A stretch of 64,000 nt of DNA from JADGRF01 sp035274465 (GTDB taxonomy: Bacteria; Myxococcota_A; Polyangia; Polyangiales; JAFGIB01): assembly GCA_035274465.1 (NCBI GenBank), contig DATEOF010000190.1, positions 1-64,000 of the forward strand, read 5' to 3'. The notes beneath the pieces were generated by a model. It was not told the origin of the DNA. It was given only the letters and a program-made list of their open reading frames with translations, and made no database searches. The position numbers were made by a program, and so were the translations under genes. This document shows, piece after piece, positions 31,002-39,610 of the stretch. Each line of letters begins with the position of its first letter. Positions within the stretch are counted from its first letter, which is position 1.

Positions 31002-32139
31002 CGATCTGCGAACGTCCGAGGCTCCGGTCGCTGCAGCTCGCAGCAGCGCGGCGTTCTTCTCGGCGCAATCGGTGACGCACGAACGCGAAGGTCGGTTGTG
31101 CGATGGCGCCGTGGACGCGCTCAAAACGGCCAACCTGTTCGGCCTCATGACACCCAGGGAGCTCGGCGGGCTCGAAGCCTCGCCGCGCGAGACACTCGAG
31201 ACGTTCGCCGAAGTGTCACGTGCCGACGGTTCGACGGGCTGGGTGCTCACGACCTGCGCCTTCGCGGCGGGCCTCGCCGGCGTGTACCTGAGCGATCACG
31301 CAGTCTCACGGATATTCAGTCGCGGTGTGCCGATCGTCGCCGGCGCCGGTGCACCGAACGGGCGGGCCCAGAAGCAGCCGCATGGCTTCGAGCTCAGCGG
31401 CCGCTGGAGCTATGGTAGTGGCATTCGACATGCCAGCTATACGCATAACGGAGGGTTCATCGTCGATGAGCGCGGCGAGCTGCGCAAAGACCTGGGCCAC
31501 CACATCTTCGTGACGCCGATCGACGCTGCGACGCTGGACGACGAGTGGAACGTGATCGGCCTGCGCGGCACGGGCAGTGTCGACTACGCGATCGACCGCT
31601 GTCAGCTGCCGCAGGGGTTCGAACATCCGACGAGCGGCGCCGTACAGCGGCGCGGCGGGCCGCTCTACGCCATCGGCATGGCCGGCATGTCTGCGATCGC
31701 ACATACGGGCTTCTTCCTCGGCATCGGCCGGCGCGTGCTGGACGAGCTCGTCGACGTGGCGTGCGTCAAGCCGGGGGGCCGTTCCGGTGCACTCGCCGAT
31801 AGCGAGTCATTCCAGGAAGGCTATGGCCTCGCGGAAGCTCAGTACCGCGCCGCGCGCGCGCTGGTCTTCGAGAGCTGGCGGACGATCGAAGAACGCGTCG
31901 CGGCTGACCGGCAGGTCGAGCGCGCGCACATCACGGCCGTGCACCTGGCGATGTACCAGATGGCCTGGGCGAGCACCGCTGCAGGCGAGTACGCGTACAA
32001 GGCGGCCGGTGGTGTGAGCCTGCGCGAAGGGCCGCTGCAGCGCGCATTTCGCGACGTGCTGGCCGGCCGCCAACACATCCGCGTGTCCACGTCGGTGTTG
32101 CGCGCCTGCGCACGCGATCTCCTCACCAAGTCAGCCTGA
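30973..32139 (+). CDS. Acyl-CoA dehydrogenase-fold flavoprotein (flavin-dependent hydroxylase type)
   Basis: 388 residues from the ATG at 30973, inside the end of the preceding gene. The layout is an N-terminal helical domain with AVDALKTANLFGLMTPRELGG, a central beta domain with WVLTTCAFAAG and GRWSYGSGIRHA, and a C-terminal helical bundle, as in the HsaA/HpaB-like oxygenase branch of the acyl-CoA dehydrogenase superfamily. Such enzymes use reduced flavin from a separate reductase. A flavin reductase-like gene lies at 40.6 kb but is not linked. It is co-transcribed with the CrtA-like gene; its end overlaps the converging DUF3500 gene by 9 bp. Confidence 0.78.
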   Translation: MPAHDTSARDDLRTSEAPVAAARSSAAFFSAQSVTHEREGRLCDGAVDALKTANLFGLMTPRELGGLEASPRETLETFAEVSRADGSTGWVLTTCAFAAGLAGVYLSDHAVSRIFSRGVPIVAGAGAPNGRAQKQPHGFELSGRWSYGSGIRHASYTHNGGFIVDERGELRKDLGHHIFVTPIDAATLDDEWNVIGLRGTGSVDYAIDRCQLPQGFEHPTSGAVQRRGGPLYAIGMAGMSAIAHTGFFLGIGRRVLDELVDVACVKPGGRSGALADSESFQEGYGLAEAQYRAARALVFESWRTIEERVAADRQVERAHITAVHLAMYQMAWASTAAGEYAYKAAGGVSLREGPLQRAFRDVLAGRQHIRVSTSVLRACARDLLTKSA

Positions 32140-33381
32140 CCGACTGAGAGCGCCGTGCCGCTCACGGTAGTGCTGGCGCAACATGTCCTTGCCGTAGTCG
32201 TTGCCGTTGGGTGTGCGCACGATCGTGTGCGTGTGACACTTCGCCGGCTCGCGATTGGTCAAGAACACACCCGAGTGGTGATCGAACTCGCACATGATCA
32301 CCGGGCTCTGGATCCGGAAGTAGTACGGGTCGTCGTCGCCGTAGAGTCCGATCCAACACCAGTGGGTCTCGTCGATGTGGCGCTCGATCTCACTCATGCG
32401 CGCCGCCAGCGCGCCGCGCGGCAGGTACTCGATGAACGACGAGCACAGATCGAGCAGCTGCGCGCGCTGGGCCGCCGGAATGTCGGCGCCGCGCACGCCC
32501 TCGTAGGGGATGATGCGGTTGTCATGAAACGCTCCGCCGAGGTGGCGCTGATCGGCGGGATGAAACCGGCCTGGCGGCATCGCGGGGTCGTACATCTGCT
32601 TGTAGATCTGCGCGCGGTCGCGCAGCGCAGACGGCAGGGACTGCATCAAGCGCAAGCCCGCGCCTTCCTCGGCGTCGAAGATCGTGAGTCCCGCGTGTGG
32701 TCCCTCGTCGATGACGTTGGGCTCGGCGCCCATGAAGCTCGGTGAGATCGTCAGGTGCTTGCCGATCACCAGGCAGTTGAGCGCGAGGTGGTGCCCGTGC
32801 AGCTGCCAGCCCCACGGCACGGCGACGGAGGGCTCGCCGAACAGGGAGAAGTTGTAGCTGTACTGGTTGAGCACGCGCGGGCCGCCGACCAGCTGGCCGA
32901 GGAACTCGTTCATCAGCATGCAGGCGCGCGCCTTCTCGAAGCCACGCGGACTCAGGCTCGCGCGCAGCACGCCGAGGATCGCATCGCACACCCGCGGGCT
33001 CAGCTCATCCATCCGCAACCCGTAGCGATTGATGTAGAGCTCGGGGTTACTCCACATGCGCCAGTTCGGTGCATCGATCGGAAACCGCAGCTTGACCCGC
33101 TCCGCGTCGCTGCAGACGTGCAGCACGTGGCGCGCCGCGGCGACCATCATGTCCACCGGTGCGTCGTTGTCCGCGAGCGCGTAGAGGTTCGGGACGACCT
33201 GCCCATCGCACGTCACCCCGACGAACGGCTGCGCGAGCCGCTCGTTGTACGAGGCGACGAAGGCCTGGCCGCGCGGTGTAGCCAACAGGCGGTCCGCGTG
33301 GCTGTAGGCGTCGCGCTCGGCGATTCCGGCGCGCGCGCGATGATCGGGGCCGGGCAGCAAGTCGCGGAAGTCGTTACTCAT
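32131..33381 (-). CDS. DUF3500 family protein
   Basis: 416 residues from the ATG at 33381. The sequence shows the family features: NYSF-like QYSYNFSLFGEPS, GWQLHGHHLALN near residue 205, and a C-terminal HHSGVFL followed by HTHTIVRTPNGNDYG. The repeated His-rich motifs suggest a metal site, but the biochemical role of DUF3500 is unknown. There is no signal peptide. Its 3' end overlaps the converging flavoprotein gene by 9 bp. Confidence 0.85.
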   Translation of the reverse strand: MSNDFRDLLPGPDHRARAGIAERDAYSHADRLLATPRGQAFVASYNERLAQPFVGVTCDGQVVPNLYALADNDAPVDMMVAAARHVLHVCSDAERVKLRFPIDAPNWRMWSNPELYINRYGLRMDELSPRVCDAILGVLRASLSPRGFEKARACMLMNEFLGQLVGGPRVLNQYSYNFSLFGEPSVAVPWGWQLHGHHLALNCLVIGKHLTISPSFMGAEPNVIDEGPHAGLTIFDAEEGAGLRLMQSLPSALRDRAQIYKQMYDPAMPPGRFHPADQRHLGGAFHDNRIIPYEGVRGADIPAAQRAQLLDLCSSFIEYLPRGALAARMSEIERHIDETHWCWIGLYGDDDPYYFRIQSPVIMCEFDHHSGVFLTNREPAKCHTHTIVRTPNGNDYGKDMLRQHYRERHGALSRSG

Positions 33382-33643
33382 CGCGGCGGATGCTAGACGC
33401 AAGGCACCTCGTCCGGCTAGAGGCCCAAACCGAGGCCGCGCCAGATCGGAATACCAGGCATCACCCGTGCTGCGAGGTGGCGTGCTCCAACACCGCCTGC
33501 AGCTGGCAGCGGCAGGTTGGATGTGCTGGCTAGCCGCGTGGCCAAATGTTTCAGGTCATGTGTCGGTCACCTTCGCACGGCAAGCATTACTGGACACATT
33601 GCGGTTTGGCTGTCGAGCTGGTTCCATGAAGGAATAGTTCGGG

Positions 33644-35038
33644 GTGGCGAGCGAGGTCAAAAAGTCCGAGAGCCTTGGCTCTGCGCACCAGCCGCGCGTG
33701 CTCGTGGTCGATGACGACCCACAACTGGCGCGAGCGCTGGCCAAGGCGCTGACCTATCTCGGGTTCGACGTGACCACGGCCGATGGTGGGCACTCCGCGC
33801 TGGTGTGCCTGAACGAGAGCCGCTTCGATGCGCTCGTGCTCGACCTGCGCATGCCCGACATGGACGGCATCGACGTGCTGCGGCGCGCCGCGACGCACCC
33901 CAACTTCCCGCGCACCATCCTGCACTCGGCGTACCTGGACGTTCCGACCACCGTCGAAGCCATGCGCGCTGGCGCGACCGAGGTGCTGCAGAAGCCGCTG
34001 TCGGCTGCGGACCTCGCCAAGCGCATCCGCGAGCTCACCGGGCGGCCGCCCCAGCAGAGCGGCGAGATCGTTCGCTCCGAGGCGCTGCGCGACGAATCCG
34101 CTGACGTTGCGCTGCTGTTGGGCGAAAGCCCGGCGATGCGCCAACTGCGCGAGTCGGTGCGACGCATCGCGAAGTTCCGCGGGTTGTCGGTGCTGCTGGA
34201 GGGGGCGACCGGCACAGGCAAGGAGCTGGTCGCCAAGACGATTCACCAGCTGAGCGTGCCGCACGAGCCGATGGTGAGCGTCAACTGCGCGGCGATCCCT
34301 GCCGACCTGTTCGAGAGCGAGCTGTTCGGCCACGAAGCAGGCGCGTTCACCAGTGCGCGCGGCGCCCGGGCGGGTCTCCTGGAAGAAGCCGGCGCCGGCA
34401 CGCTGTTCCTGGACGAGGTGGGCGAGCTACCGAGCGCGTTGCAACCGAAGCTGCTGCGCGTGCTCGAGACGCGCGAGTTTCGGCGCGTGGGAGGAAACCG
34501 CAGCCGCACCTTCGCCGCGCGCGTCGTCAGCGCGACCAACCGCCGCCTGGCCGATGAAAAAGGCGAGGCCTTTCGCTCCGACCTCTACTTCCGCATCTCG
34601 GGCCACACGCTGCGCCTACCCTCGCTGCGCGAGCACGCCGAGGACATCCCGTTGCTCGCGGTGCACCTGTGTCGCGAGTTCTGTGAGCAGAACCAATCGC
34701 CAGTCCCGCGGATCGATGACGCGGCGATGATGGCGTTGTGTCAGTTCGACTGGCCGGGCAACGTGCGCCAGCTGCGCGTGGTGATAGGCAACGCCGTGGT
34801 CCATGCGCAGGGCAACGTGATCCGCCGCGAGCAGATCGAACAGGCGCTCGGCCGCTCACTCCGCCCGCGCGGAACACGACCCGACCGCCCCGTGTCGCGG
34901 CCGCTGCCGGATGTCGAGCGAGACCTGATCCTGGAAGCCTACCGCGACGCAGGACAGAACCTGAGCCAGGCGGCAGACATCCTGGGCATCCCGCGCACGA
35001 CCCTGCGCGACCGATTGAAGCGCTACGGCGTTCGCTAG
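33644..35038 (+). CDS. NtrC-type sigma-54-dependent response regulator with GAFTSA loop
   Basis: 464 residues from a GTG with AAGGA upstream. A receiver domain (about 18-130, phosphoacceptor Asp67 in LVLDLRMPD) is followed by an AAA+ domain (about 158-385: Walker A GATGTGKE at 187-194, Walker B LFLDEVGEL, arginine-finger region) and a Fis-type HTH (SQAADILGIPRTTLRDRLKR). The sigma-54 contact loop reads GAFTSA (233-238) instead of GAFTGA. It would activate sigma-54 promoters on phosphorylation. The nearest kinase gene is at 36731. The stop codon overlaps that of the converging GTPase gene by 4 bp. Confidence 0.93.
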   Translation: MASEVKKSESLGSAHQPRVLVVDDDPQLARALAKALTYLGFDVTTADGGHSALVCLNESRFDALVLDLRMPDMDGIDVLRRAATHPNFPRTILHSAYLDVPTTVEAMRAGATEVLQKPLSAADLAKRIRELTGRPPQQSGEIVRSEALRDESADVALLLGESPAMRQLRESVRRIAKFRGLSVLLEGATGTGKELVAKTIHQLSVPHEPMVSVNCAAIPADLFESELFGHEAGAFTSARGARAGLLEEAGAGTLFLDEVGELPSALQPKLLRVLETREFRRVGGNRSRTFAARVVSATNRRLADEKGEAFRSDLYFRISGHTLRLPSLREHAEDIPLLAVHLCREFCEQNQSPVPRIDDAAMMALCQFDWPGNVRQLRVVIGNAVVHAQGNVIRREQIEQALGRSLRPRGTRPDRPVSRPLPDVERDLILEAYRDAGQNLSQAADILGIPRTTLRDRLKRYGVR

Positions 35039-36528
35039 GCGACTTGCGCGAGGAAGTCTGCTGCTGGCACGTCGCGTTGCTGCTGCCGGCGGCGCGCCAG
35101 AGCTTCGACGACGTGCGCGTAGTGCTGGCTCTGTTCGCGCAGTGAATGCAGGAGTGGCGTGAACTCACGCGCGATCAGCTCGACGCCGACCGGCTCGTCC
35201 GAACTACGCAGGCCGACCTCGGGCATGAGACCCACGAAGCGCGGTCGGGTCGCCACGTCTCCGCTGACCGTCCACAACGTGCAGGGGAGTCCGAGCTCCG
35301 TCGTGTGGAGACTGGCGCGCGCCTGCAGGAGATGCGACGCGCACTCGAGCAGCTCGCGCGCCACGTGCTCGGGATCGGCGTGGCTCAGCGCCACGGCCAG
35401 TCGCTCGCGCAGCGCCTGCTCCGCATGCACCAACTGCCAGAGTCGGTGCCGGCCTTCGCCTGCCGGCGCCAGGATCACCGCGCGCCCGTTCGACAACTTG
35501 CGCTGCTGCGTCGCGTGCAGCCGTGCCCAGTCGATCAACGCTTCGCGCCCGCGGTCGGCGTTCGGGTAGATCGCGCCGGCCGTGGAGTGAAACAGGCAGC
35601 CTTCCGCGGAGGCCCACCAGTCGCCGCGCGCCGTGCGGATCGGCGCGATGCCGAGCTGCGCGACCTCGTGCAAGAGCACGCGGCCGTCCACCGGCGGCCA
35701 GATGAAGCCACCGGGCAGGGAAGGATCGGGGACGAACGTGGCCTCGACTACGGGCGCCGGTACGGGTTGACTGCGCCGAGTACCCGAGAGCAGCGCGATC
35801 TGGCGATCGAGCGACGACGGGGCATCGGAAGCCGGGCGCGGTGTCTCGTCGTTCACCGGGGACGGCGCAGGTTCCGGCGCGACGTCTCCGGCGCGCAACC
35901 GCGCCAACAGCTCGGCCGCACGATTCACCTCCGGCTCACCCAACTTCAGCCGTCCCGAGTCTGCGAGCGCGCGCACACGGTCCAGCGCCAGGCGCACGCC
36001 GAACACGAACGCCTCGCGGATGCCATCACCCGTCGTCGCGACCGTCTCGACGATCGCGAGCGGCGCGATCGCGCCGAGCTCGGCCTGCAGCTGCCCGCGC
36101 GGCACGCTGTCCGGTGCGTCGCGCTTGTTCGCCTGCAGGACCACGCCGACCGGCGGATCCTGCGTGCGACAGTGCGGCAACAGATCCTCGAGCACACGAA
36201 ACGCAGCGGGCAGAGCGGAGGCACGCGTGTCCGCGACCAAGATCACCGCGTCGGCCGACGCCAACAGCTTCTTGCGGCGACGTGCGTGCTCCGCCTGTCC
36301 CGGCACGCTGATCACCTGACAGCGGATCTGCCGGCCTTCGAACAGACCGCCGACATAATCCATCCAGTCGAAGTACATGGTTCGACCGTCGTTTTCCTCC
36401 GGCGTTTCGACGGTCACGCCCAGGCCGCGCGCGAGAGTGCGTACACTCGTGGTCTTGCCCGACATGGGCGGGCCGTCGTAAATCAGCCGCACCACCAGCA
36501 CACCGCGCTTGTTATCGATGATGGGCAT
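35035..36528 (-). CDS. MglA-like small GTPase with long C-terminal extension
   Basis: 497 residues. The GTPase domain (1-200) has P-loop GPPMSGKTT (19-27), SVPGQ (74-78), where MglA-like proteins have PGQ, and NKRD (134-137) for guanine recognition. An extension of about 290 residues follows: a Pro-rich linker, then an alpha/beta region with GGFIWPPVDGRVLLHE and WWASAEGCLFHS. MglA sets cell polarity and motility in Myxococcus and works with roadblock proteins. Such proteins are encoded in the divergent operon. The target of the extension is unknown. Confidence 0.85.
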   Translation of the reverse strand: MPIIDNKRGVLVVRLIYDGPPMSGKTTSVRTLARGLGVTVETPEENDGRTMYFDWMDYVGGLFEGRQIRCQVISVPGQAEHARRRKKLLASADAVILVADTRASALPAAFRVLEDLLPHCRTQDPPVGVVLQANKRDAPDSVPRGQLQAELGAIAPLAIVETVATTGDGIREAFVFGVRLALDRVRALADSGRLKLGEPEVNRAAELLARLRAGDVAPEPAPSPVNDETPRPASDAPSSLDRQIALLSGTRRSQPVPAPVVEATFVPDPSLPGGFIWPPVDGRVLLHEVAQLGIAPIRTARGDWWASAEGCLFHSTAGAIYPNADRGREALIDWARLHATQQRKLSNGRAVILAPAGEGRHRLWQLVHAEQALRERLAVALSHADPEHVARELLECASHLLQARASLHTTELGLPCTLWTVSGDVATRPRFVGLMPEVGLRSSDEPVGVELIAREFTPLLHSLREQSQHYAHVVEALARRRQQQRDVPAADFLAQVA

Positions 36529-36626
36529 GATGTCGCGAGCGCGCTCGATCGATCAGCATATCACCGTTCGAGCGGTGTCAGATCTCGAGGTCGACGGCGA
36601 TGCACTGGCTATCCGGTGGCGGTTCT

Positions 36627-36687
36627 CGCCAGCACCGGCGGATTTCGCCAGCAGGATTCCGCCAGCGCGCCGTTATCGGTGCTGGCG
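36627..36687. repeat. Direct and inverted CGCCAGC repeats between divergent signalling genes
   Basis: CGCCAGC occurs three times in direct orientation (36627, 36646, 36660) and once inverted at the end. The outer arms CGCCAGCACCG (36627-36637) and CGGTGCTGGCG (36677-36687) are perfect 11-bp complements. It lies in the intergenic region between the GTPase and kinase genes, so it may be a regulator-binding region. Confidence 0.45.
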
Positions 36688-36730
36688 CGTGATGCGCGCG
36701 CGGGAATGACTATTGCAATGAGACCACGAC

Positions 36731-37744
36731 GTGTTGCTCGATAACTTGGATGCACCTGCGGCGCTGTGTATGCGTAGCGGGGTGATCGAATCCGCGACGG
36801 CCTGTTCAGTCGAGCTGATGCGACGAGCCGGCATCGAGTTCGGCCCACGAGCGACGATGCCGCAGGAGCTCTGGGAGCTGCTGGAACGCGTCGCGCCGGG
36901 CGAAGCCGTCGAGTGGCGTCCGCCGTCGGGCGGAGACAGTGTGCTCGGCTGCACCCGCTATCACTGCGCTGAGGGCTACCTCGTGCTGATGAAGGAGGTG
37001 TCACACAAACACGCCGAGCTCTCGCAGCGCCTACACCGCCAGCGGCTCGAGGCCACCGGCCGCCTGGTCGCGAGCGTCGCGCACGACCTCCGCAACGCGG
37101 TCGCCAGCATCATGTACAACGCCGAGGTCCTGGAGATGACCGGCATGCACCTCCCGCCCGAGGAGGTCATGGCCACGCACGCGGACATGATCGACGCTTG
37201 TAAGCAGGTGCGCGCCTCCGTCGAAAGTCTGCTCGGCTATGCGCGACTCGGGCCGAGCGTGTTCGTGCCCGTGTCGGTGCGCGACGTGCTGAACCGTGCC
37301 CAGGGCTTCTTGCGCTCGATCTACCGCGACGGAGCGCGCGAGCTCAGCGTGCTCATCGATCCGGCAGCGGACCTGGTGCAAGGTAATACGCTGACCATCG
37401 AGCAGATCTTCGTCAACCTGCTGATCAACGCCGCGGAAGCCGCGCCCGAGGGCTCGACGCTGCGCGTGCGTCTGGAGTCTGATCTGGCCGTGCCGCCGGG
37501 TGCAGCCGCAGGCGCGGAGAAGCAGGTCCGCGTGCGCGTCTGGGACAACGGGCCCGGTGTGCCCGAACGCTATCGCGAGTCGATCTTCCAACCCTTCTTC
37601 AGCACACGCGAGCACAGCACCGGCCTCGGCCTGACGATCGCCATCGAGGCCGCGCAGAGCCTGGGCGGGTCGCTCGTGCTGGAAGACAAGACCCCTGGCG
37701 CGTGCTTCGCGGTGTTTCTGCCGCGCGGCGCGGTGCCGTCATGA
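36731..37744 (+). CDS. Sensor histidine kinase
   Basis: 337 residues from a GTG. A PAS-like N-terminal sensor region of about 90 residues without membrane segments makes this a soluble kinase. A HisKA dimer domain with SVAHDLRNAVAS (phospho-His118) is followed by a HATPase with NLLINAAEAAP (N box), DNGPGVP (G1), FFSTREHSTGLGLTIA (F/G2) and a short end. It is divergent from the GTPase gene and overlaps the next gene by 4 bp. Likely partners are the receiver proteins encoded at 38120 and 33644. Confidence 0.9.
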   Translation: MLLDNLDAPAALCMRSGVIESATACSVELMRRAGIEFGPRATMPQELWELLERVAPGEAVEWRPPSGGDSVLGCTRYHCAEGYLVLMKEVSHKHAELSQRLHRQRLEATGRLVASVAHDLRNAVASIMYNAEVLEMTGMHLPPEEVMATHADMIDACKQVRASVESLLGYARLGPSVFVPVSVRDVLNRAQGFLRSIYRDGARELSVLIDPAADLVQGNTLTIEQIFVNLLINAAEAAPEGSTLRVRLESDLAVPPGAAAGAEKQVRVRVWDNGPGVPERYRESIFQPFFSTREHSTGLGLTIAIEAAQSLGGSLVLEDKTPGACFAVFLPRGAVPS

Positions 37745-38094
37745 ACTCGAGAGCCAAGGCGGTGACAGTGGAGCAGCAACCAGAAGTTGGAATCGTGTCG
37801 GCGTTCGCGGACCTGCGCTGCGGGATCTTGCTCGCCGACACGCACGGTCACGCCCCGGACCCGCGCCTCGAGAGCTTGGCCGCCGCCGCGCCCGAGCTGT
37901 TCGCGAGCGAGCGCGCTTCCTGGGACGGCTTTCAACACATCGTGATGGTGTCGCGCGAGCACGTGCATGTGGCCATGCGCTGCAGCGACGACCCGAGCGT
38001 GGCCTTGATCGCCATCGCGCCGCGCGGCCGCAGCGTGGGCTCGATCATGGCCGAGGCGCGCGGGCGCCTGACACGGCGTATCGGCACGGTTTAG
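37741..38094 (+). CDS. Roadblock/LC7-like small protein
   Basis: 117 residues from the ATG at 37741, overlapping the kinase stop (ATGA). The order of strands and helices, with HIVMVSREHVHVAMRC, VALIAIAPRGRSVGSIMAEARGRL near the end, fits roadblock/LC7 proteins of the MglB type, which act as GTPase-activating partners of MglA-like GTPases. Similarity is judged from pattern only. Its operon diverges from the MglA-like gene, which supports the idea. Confidence 0.55.
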   Translation: MNSRAKAVTVEQQPEVGIVSAFADLRCGILLADTHGHAPDPRLESLAAAAPELFASERASWDGFQHIVMVSREHVHVAMRCSDDPSVALIAIAPRGRSVGSIMAEARGRLTRRIGTV

Positions 38095-38119
38095 TCCCGG
38101 AGTGTTTGGAGCCTGACTT

Positions 38120-39259
38120 ATGACTCGCATGCTGATCGTAGACGACGACCCGAACCAGTTGCGAGCCCTGGCGCGCGTGGTGTCGGTGCGCCAGCCGGGC
38201 CTCTCGGTGGTCACCGCGAACAGCGCGCAAGATGCGATCGAGCTGCTGCGATCGATGCCGGTGGACCTGGTGCTCACCGATCTCCAAATGCCCGAGATGA
38301 ACGGCTTCGAGCTGGTGCGCTGGCTGATGTCGCATCAGCCGCACGTCCAGGTCTTCACGATGACGGCATTTCCCGACGGCGACTCGGTCGAGCGACTGTT
38401 CGAGCTGGGCAGCGTCGAGTGCTACACCAAGCCGCTCGACGTCGGCAGTGTGCTCGAGCGCCTGTCGGCGAGCCTGGCGGAGGGTACCCGCGGTCATGTC
38501 CGCAACATAAGCATGCCCTCGCTCTTGCAGCTGCTCGGCATGGAACGCAAGACGTGCACGCTCACGGTCGAGTCCGAAGGCAAGACCGGCTACCTGTACA
38601 TGTCGGATGGCGAGCTGGTCGACGCGCGCATCGGGGAGGAGCACGGCGACGCGGTGGCGATCCGCATCGTCGGCTGGCAGGGCGCGTCGGTCACCATCAT
38701 CAACACCTGCGTGACCAAGCAGCGCACGGTCGCTCAGCCGACCAGCTTCATCATCATGGAAGCCGTGCGGCTCGCGGACGAAGCCAAGCGCGGCCCGGTG
38801 TTATCCATGCCGAGCCCCGCGGCGCGGGCGAGCGAGCCCAGCGAGCTCAAGGGCTTCGACCCCTGGGAGAGTCTTCCGCCGCCACCAGCGACACTCTCGA
38901 AGTTCCCGCCCGTGCCGCCCTCGGAGGCAGAAGCGCTGGCAGTGGTCGAGCTGCAGACCGGACGCATCTGCAGCTTGTCCGGCAAGTTCAACGGGCTCGA
39001 GACGCTGGCGCAGTTCGTCGCGCGCGTCTACCTGGACGAAGCCGCGACCGTCGAGAAGCTCGCGATCGACGAACGCATCCAGGAGATCGTGATGACTGCT
39101 GGCTCGTTCTGGATCATGGCGCAGCCGTTGCGCACGAACGCTCTCGGCATCGCGCTGCTGATCTTCGACTCGCGGCGCACCAACGTCATGATCGCGCGCC
39201 GGGAGCTCGAAGGCTTCGTGAACACGTTCGATGCCTGGTCGGCCTCGCAACCCGCCTGA
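38120..39259 (+). CDS. Receiver-DUF4388-roadblock-like fusion protein
   Basis: 379 residues. A receiver domain (1-120, acidic pocket DDD at 8-10, phospho-Asp in LVLTDLQMPEMNG) is followed by DUF4388/PATAN (about 125-225: SMPSLLQLLGMERKTCTL, GYLYMSDGELVDA) and a Pro-rich linker. The C-terminal domain (about 280-375) resembles roadblock/LC7: GKFNGLETLAQFVARVYL, SFWIMAQPLRTNALGIALLI and RRTNVMIARRELEGF. It has no DNA-binding domain, so output is probably by protein contact. It lies 25 bp after the roadblock-like gene. Confidence 0.8.
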   Translation: MTRMLIVDDDPNQLRALARVVSVRQPGLSVVTANSAQDAIELLRSMPVDLVLTDLQMPEMNGFELVRWLMSHQPHVQVFTMTAFPDGDSVERLFELGSVECYTKPLDVGSVLERLSASLAEGTRGHVRNISMPSLLQLLGMERKTCTLTVESEGKTGYLYMSDGELVDARIGEEHGDAVAIRIVGWQGASVTIINTCVTKQRTVAQPTSFIIMEAVRLADEAKRGPVLSMPSPAARASEPSELKGFDPWESLPPPPATLSKFPPVPPSEAEALAVVELQTGRICSLSGKFNGLETLAQFVARVYLDEAATVEKLAIDERIQEIVMTAGSFWIMAQPLRTNALGIALLIFDSRRTNVMIARRELEGFVNTFDAWSASQPA

Positions 39260-39319
39260 CACTCCCCGACATGATCTCACGCGCAGGTCGCGACTTGTGA
39301 TCTGGCCGTTTTAGGCTAT

Positions 39320-39610
39320 GTGTTATGTGGAGTAACACACAGCGTGGGCGACGAAGTCTTTCAAGGTTTACATATCTTATCGCTCTTTCCCGGATCGGTC
39401 GCAGAACGTGCGGGCCTTCGGCGCGGTGACCGCGTGCTGATCGCCAACGGCATGCGCGTGGCGACGCTGATGGACTTCGTGAATGCGCGAAGTGTCCACA
39501 GCGACCGACTGGAGCTGACCTACCGGCGCGGCAACGACATCATCGAGACCGTGCTGATGTTCGAGCGACCGGACAAACCCATCGCGGATCCGAACGCACC
39601 CAGCGCCTAA
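39320..39610 (+). CDS. Small PDZ-domain protein
   Basis: 96 residues if started at the GTG at 39320; the GTG at 39344 with GGAG upstream would give 88. A single PDZ domain fills the protein (GLHILSLFPGSVAERAGLRRGDRVLIANG with conserved Gly turns). No protease domain or signal peptide is present. It probably binds a C-terminal peptide of a signalling partner. It follows the receiver-DUF4388 gene by 60 bp and overlaps the end of the aldo/keto reductase gene by 4 bp. Confidence 0.7.
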   Translation: MLCGVTHSVGDEVFQGLHILSLFPGSVAERAGLRRGDRVLIANGMRVATLMDFVNARSVHSDRLELTYRRGNDIIETVLMFERPDKPIADPNAPSA

